A DNA stretch of 10,000 nucleotides from Chloroflexota bacterium (GTDB lineage: Bacteria; Chloroflexota; Anaerolineae; Anaerolineales; Villigracilaceae): positions 1-10,000 of the forward strand of contig JAIWOB010000083.1 in assembly GCA_020217065.1 (NCBI GenBank), given 5' to 3'. Both the position numbers and the translations under genes were made by a program. Below the pieces are notes generated by a model. That model was not told where the DNA came from, made no database searches, and saw only the letters and a program-made list of their open reading frames with translations. Below are positions 5,786-10,000 of the stretch, one piece after another. Positions within the stretch are counted from its first letter, which is position 1, and each line of letters begins with the position of its first letter.

Positions 5786-5822
5786 AAGGGAGCGGGCGCT
5801 TTTGAAACGCGACCCGCCTTGT
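5786..5822 (+). terminator. Possible weak terminator or attenuator hairpin after the DUF177 gene
   Basis: Bases gcgggcgc (5792-5799) pair with gcgacccgc (5809-5817), with one bulged A and a 9-base loop. Outer aag/ctt can add to the stem. The bases after it (cttgtt) are only partly T-rich, so termination would be partial. The hairpin ends about ten bases before the glycosyltransferase ATG and could instead affect its translation. Confidence 0.35.
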
Positions 5823-6991
5823 TAACATGAAACCAGCGCTTCAGAAGATTTTTGGGGTTTTTAGCGTCCTCGTTTTATTGGGCGGCATGATTTTTCTGCG
5901 CGTCAAAGTCAGCTACGAGAGTTTCGACTTCCAAAGTTCAAATTTCACCTTCTTTTGGCTTTCGGGACGAATGCTGCTCGAAGGAGAAAGCCCATACGAC
6001 GAAGTCCGCTACCTCGCCGGACATCAGACCTACGGCATCAAATGGCAGCCGAATAAAATCTTTCCCTACCCCCTGCCGCTGGCAATTCTATGTATTCCGC
6101 TGGGCTTGCTTCCCCTGCCTGCCGCTTATATCGCCTGGCAGGTTATCACGCTTTGCGTCGTCGCATGGACGATTTACGCGCTGTTAAGCCGCTGGAAACG
6201 TCCATCCCACGCAAGGCTGCTCGTCCCCTTGTTTGCGGCGATGTTTTTCTTCGGGCCGGTCTACCTCACCCTGCATACGGGTTCTGTCGGAGCGATTGCT
6301 CTGGCGGCGGCGGCTGGGGCTGTTCTGCTTCTCGACAAGGAAAAACCGCTGGCGGCGGGGACGCTGCTTGCCCTCACCATGCTCAAACCGCCGCAGGGTC
6401 TGACCATTCTTACGCTGGCGGGAATCTGGCTTGCAGCGCGCAAAAATTGGAAAGCGATTTACGGCGTCGCCTTCGGCGGAATTGTCCTTCTTGCCGCCGG
6501 CGCGCTTTTAGACCCATCATGGCTGAGCAAATTTCGCGGGGCAAGCGAAGCGGTGATGGAGCGGACTCAAGGAGCCCATTCCAACGTTTGGGCGTTCGCC
6601 TATCTCGCTTGCGGCGAGACCTCCCCCTGCTGGCTGCTCCTCGGCGGAATTTTGAGCCTGACTTTGCTTGGAGCAGGCGGGGTCTTTTTGTGGAAGAATC
6701 AAGCGCGGCTGACAGCGTGGGAGGCGTTCAACCTTATCCTTCCGCTTGGGTTTCTTTCCACGATTTACTTGTGGGCGTACGACCAGATAACTTATATTAT
6801 CCCAATCGTTTGGGTCGTCGGGACGCTGGTGGAAAGAAGAAAAAGTTACCTTCCCGCTTTCCTATTTTTGGCGCTGTTGGAATTGGTATCCTTCTACGCG
6901 CTGATAAAACAGGCGGAAACCTCTAAAGATTTGTGGAGTTTAGGAACGACGCTGCTTACGCTGGGGGCGTTTCTATGGCTCTACTTCGAAT

Positions 6992-10000
<3,009 letters not shown>

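Noticed and set aside
6090..6926. 278-codon open frame on the plus strand
   Set aside because: It is an out-of-frame shadow of the glycosyltransferase, Arg/Gly/Ser-rich with no hydrophobic or domain pattern. The overlapping frame has clear GT87-like motifs.

Overview
The window reads as chromosomal DNA from a GC-rich bacterium. Protein style and gene order (TatD nuclease, long-chain polyprenyl synthase, DUF177 protein, GT87-like membrane mannosyltransferase, multi-PAS hybrid kinase) suggest the Chloroflexota, probably class Anaerolineae. That placement is inferred from family resemblance, not from a marker gene. No rRNA, tRNA, CRISPR array, transposase or phage gene is visible.

Layout. Positions 1-745 hold the 3' part of an alpha-D-phosphohexomutase gene. 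Positions 746-1093 are intergenic and hold a cluster of small palindromes, a strong extended -10 promoter and a heavily structured leader. The leader precedes a 735-residue fusion protein (1094-3301) that joins a KAP-type P-loop NTPase to a formylglycine-generating-enzyme-like (C-type lectin fold) domain. The last ~35 residues of that domain look like the variable region of a diversity-generating retroelement (DGR) target. A long hairpin follows the gene at 3346-3376. Next come tatD (3417-4235), a polyprenyl diphosphate synthase whose TTG start lies just past the tatD stop (4237-5202), a DUF177/YceD-family protein (5278-5784) and a GT87-like multispanning glycosyltransferase (5827-7032), all on the + strand. 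The minus strand from 10000 down to 6992 carries a large hybrid histidine kinase (PAS-PAS-PAS-HisKA-HATPase-REC-REC-Hpt). Its N-terminus is cut by the window edge, and its 3' end overlaps the glycosyltransferase gene convergently by 41 bp.

How the genes fit together. tatD and the prenyl synthase gene are tightly coupled and probably co-transcribed. DUF177 and the glycosyltransferase follow with gaps of 75 and 42 bp and may belong to the same unit. A polyprenyl synthase plus a GT-C enzyme fits polyprenyl-phosphate-linked envelope glycan assembly, but this link is only contextual. The hybrid kinase has no cognate regulator in view.

The item most worth attention is the KAP-NTPase/FGE-like fusion. 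An NTPase from a family that includes the phage-exclusion protein PifA is joined to a lectin-fold domain without the catalytic cysteine pair and with a DGR-like C-terminal segment. This suggests a hypervariable sensing or conflict (defence) protein. No reverse transcriptase, Avd gene or template repeat lies in the window, so diversification is a hypothesis.
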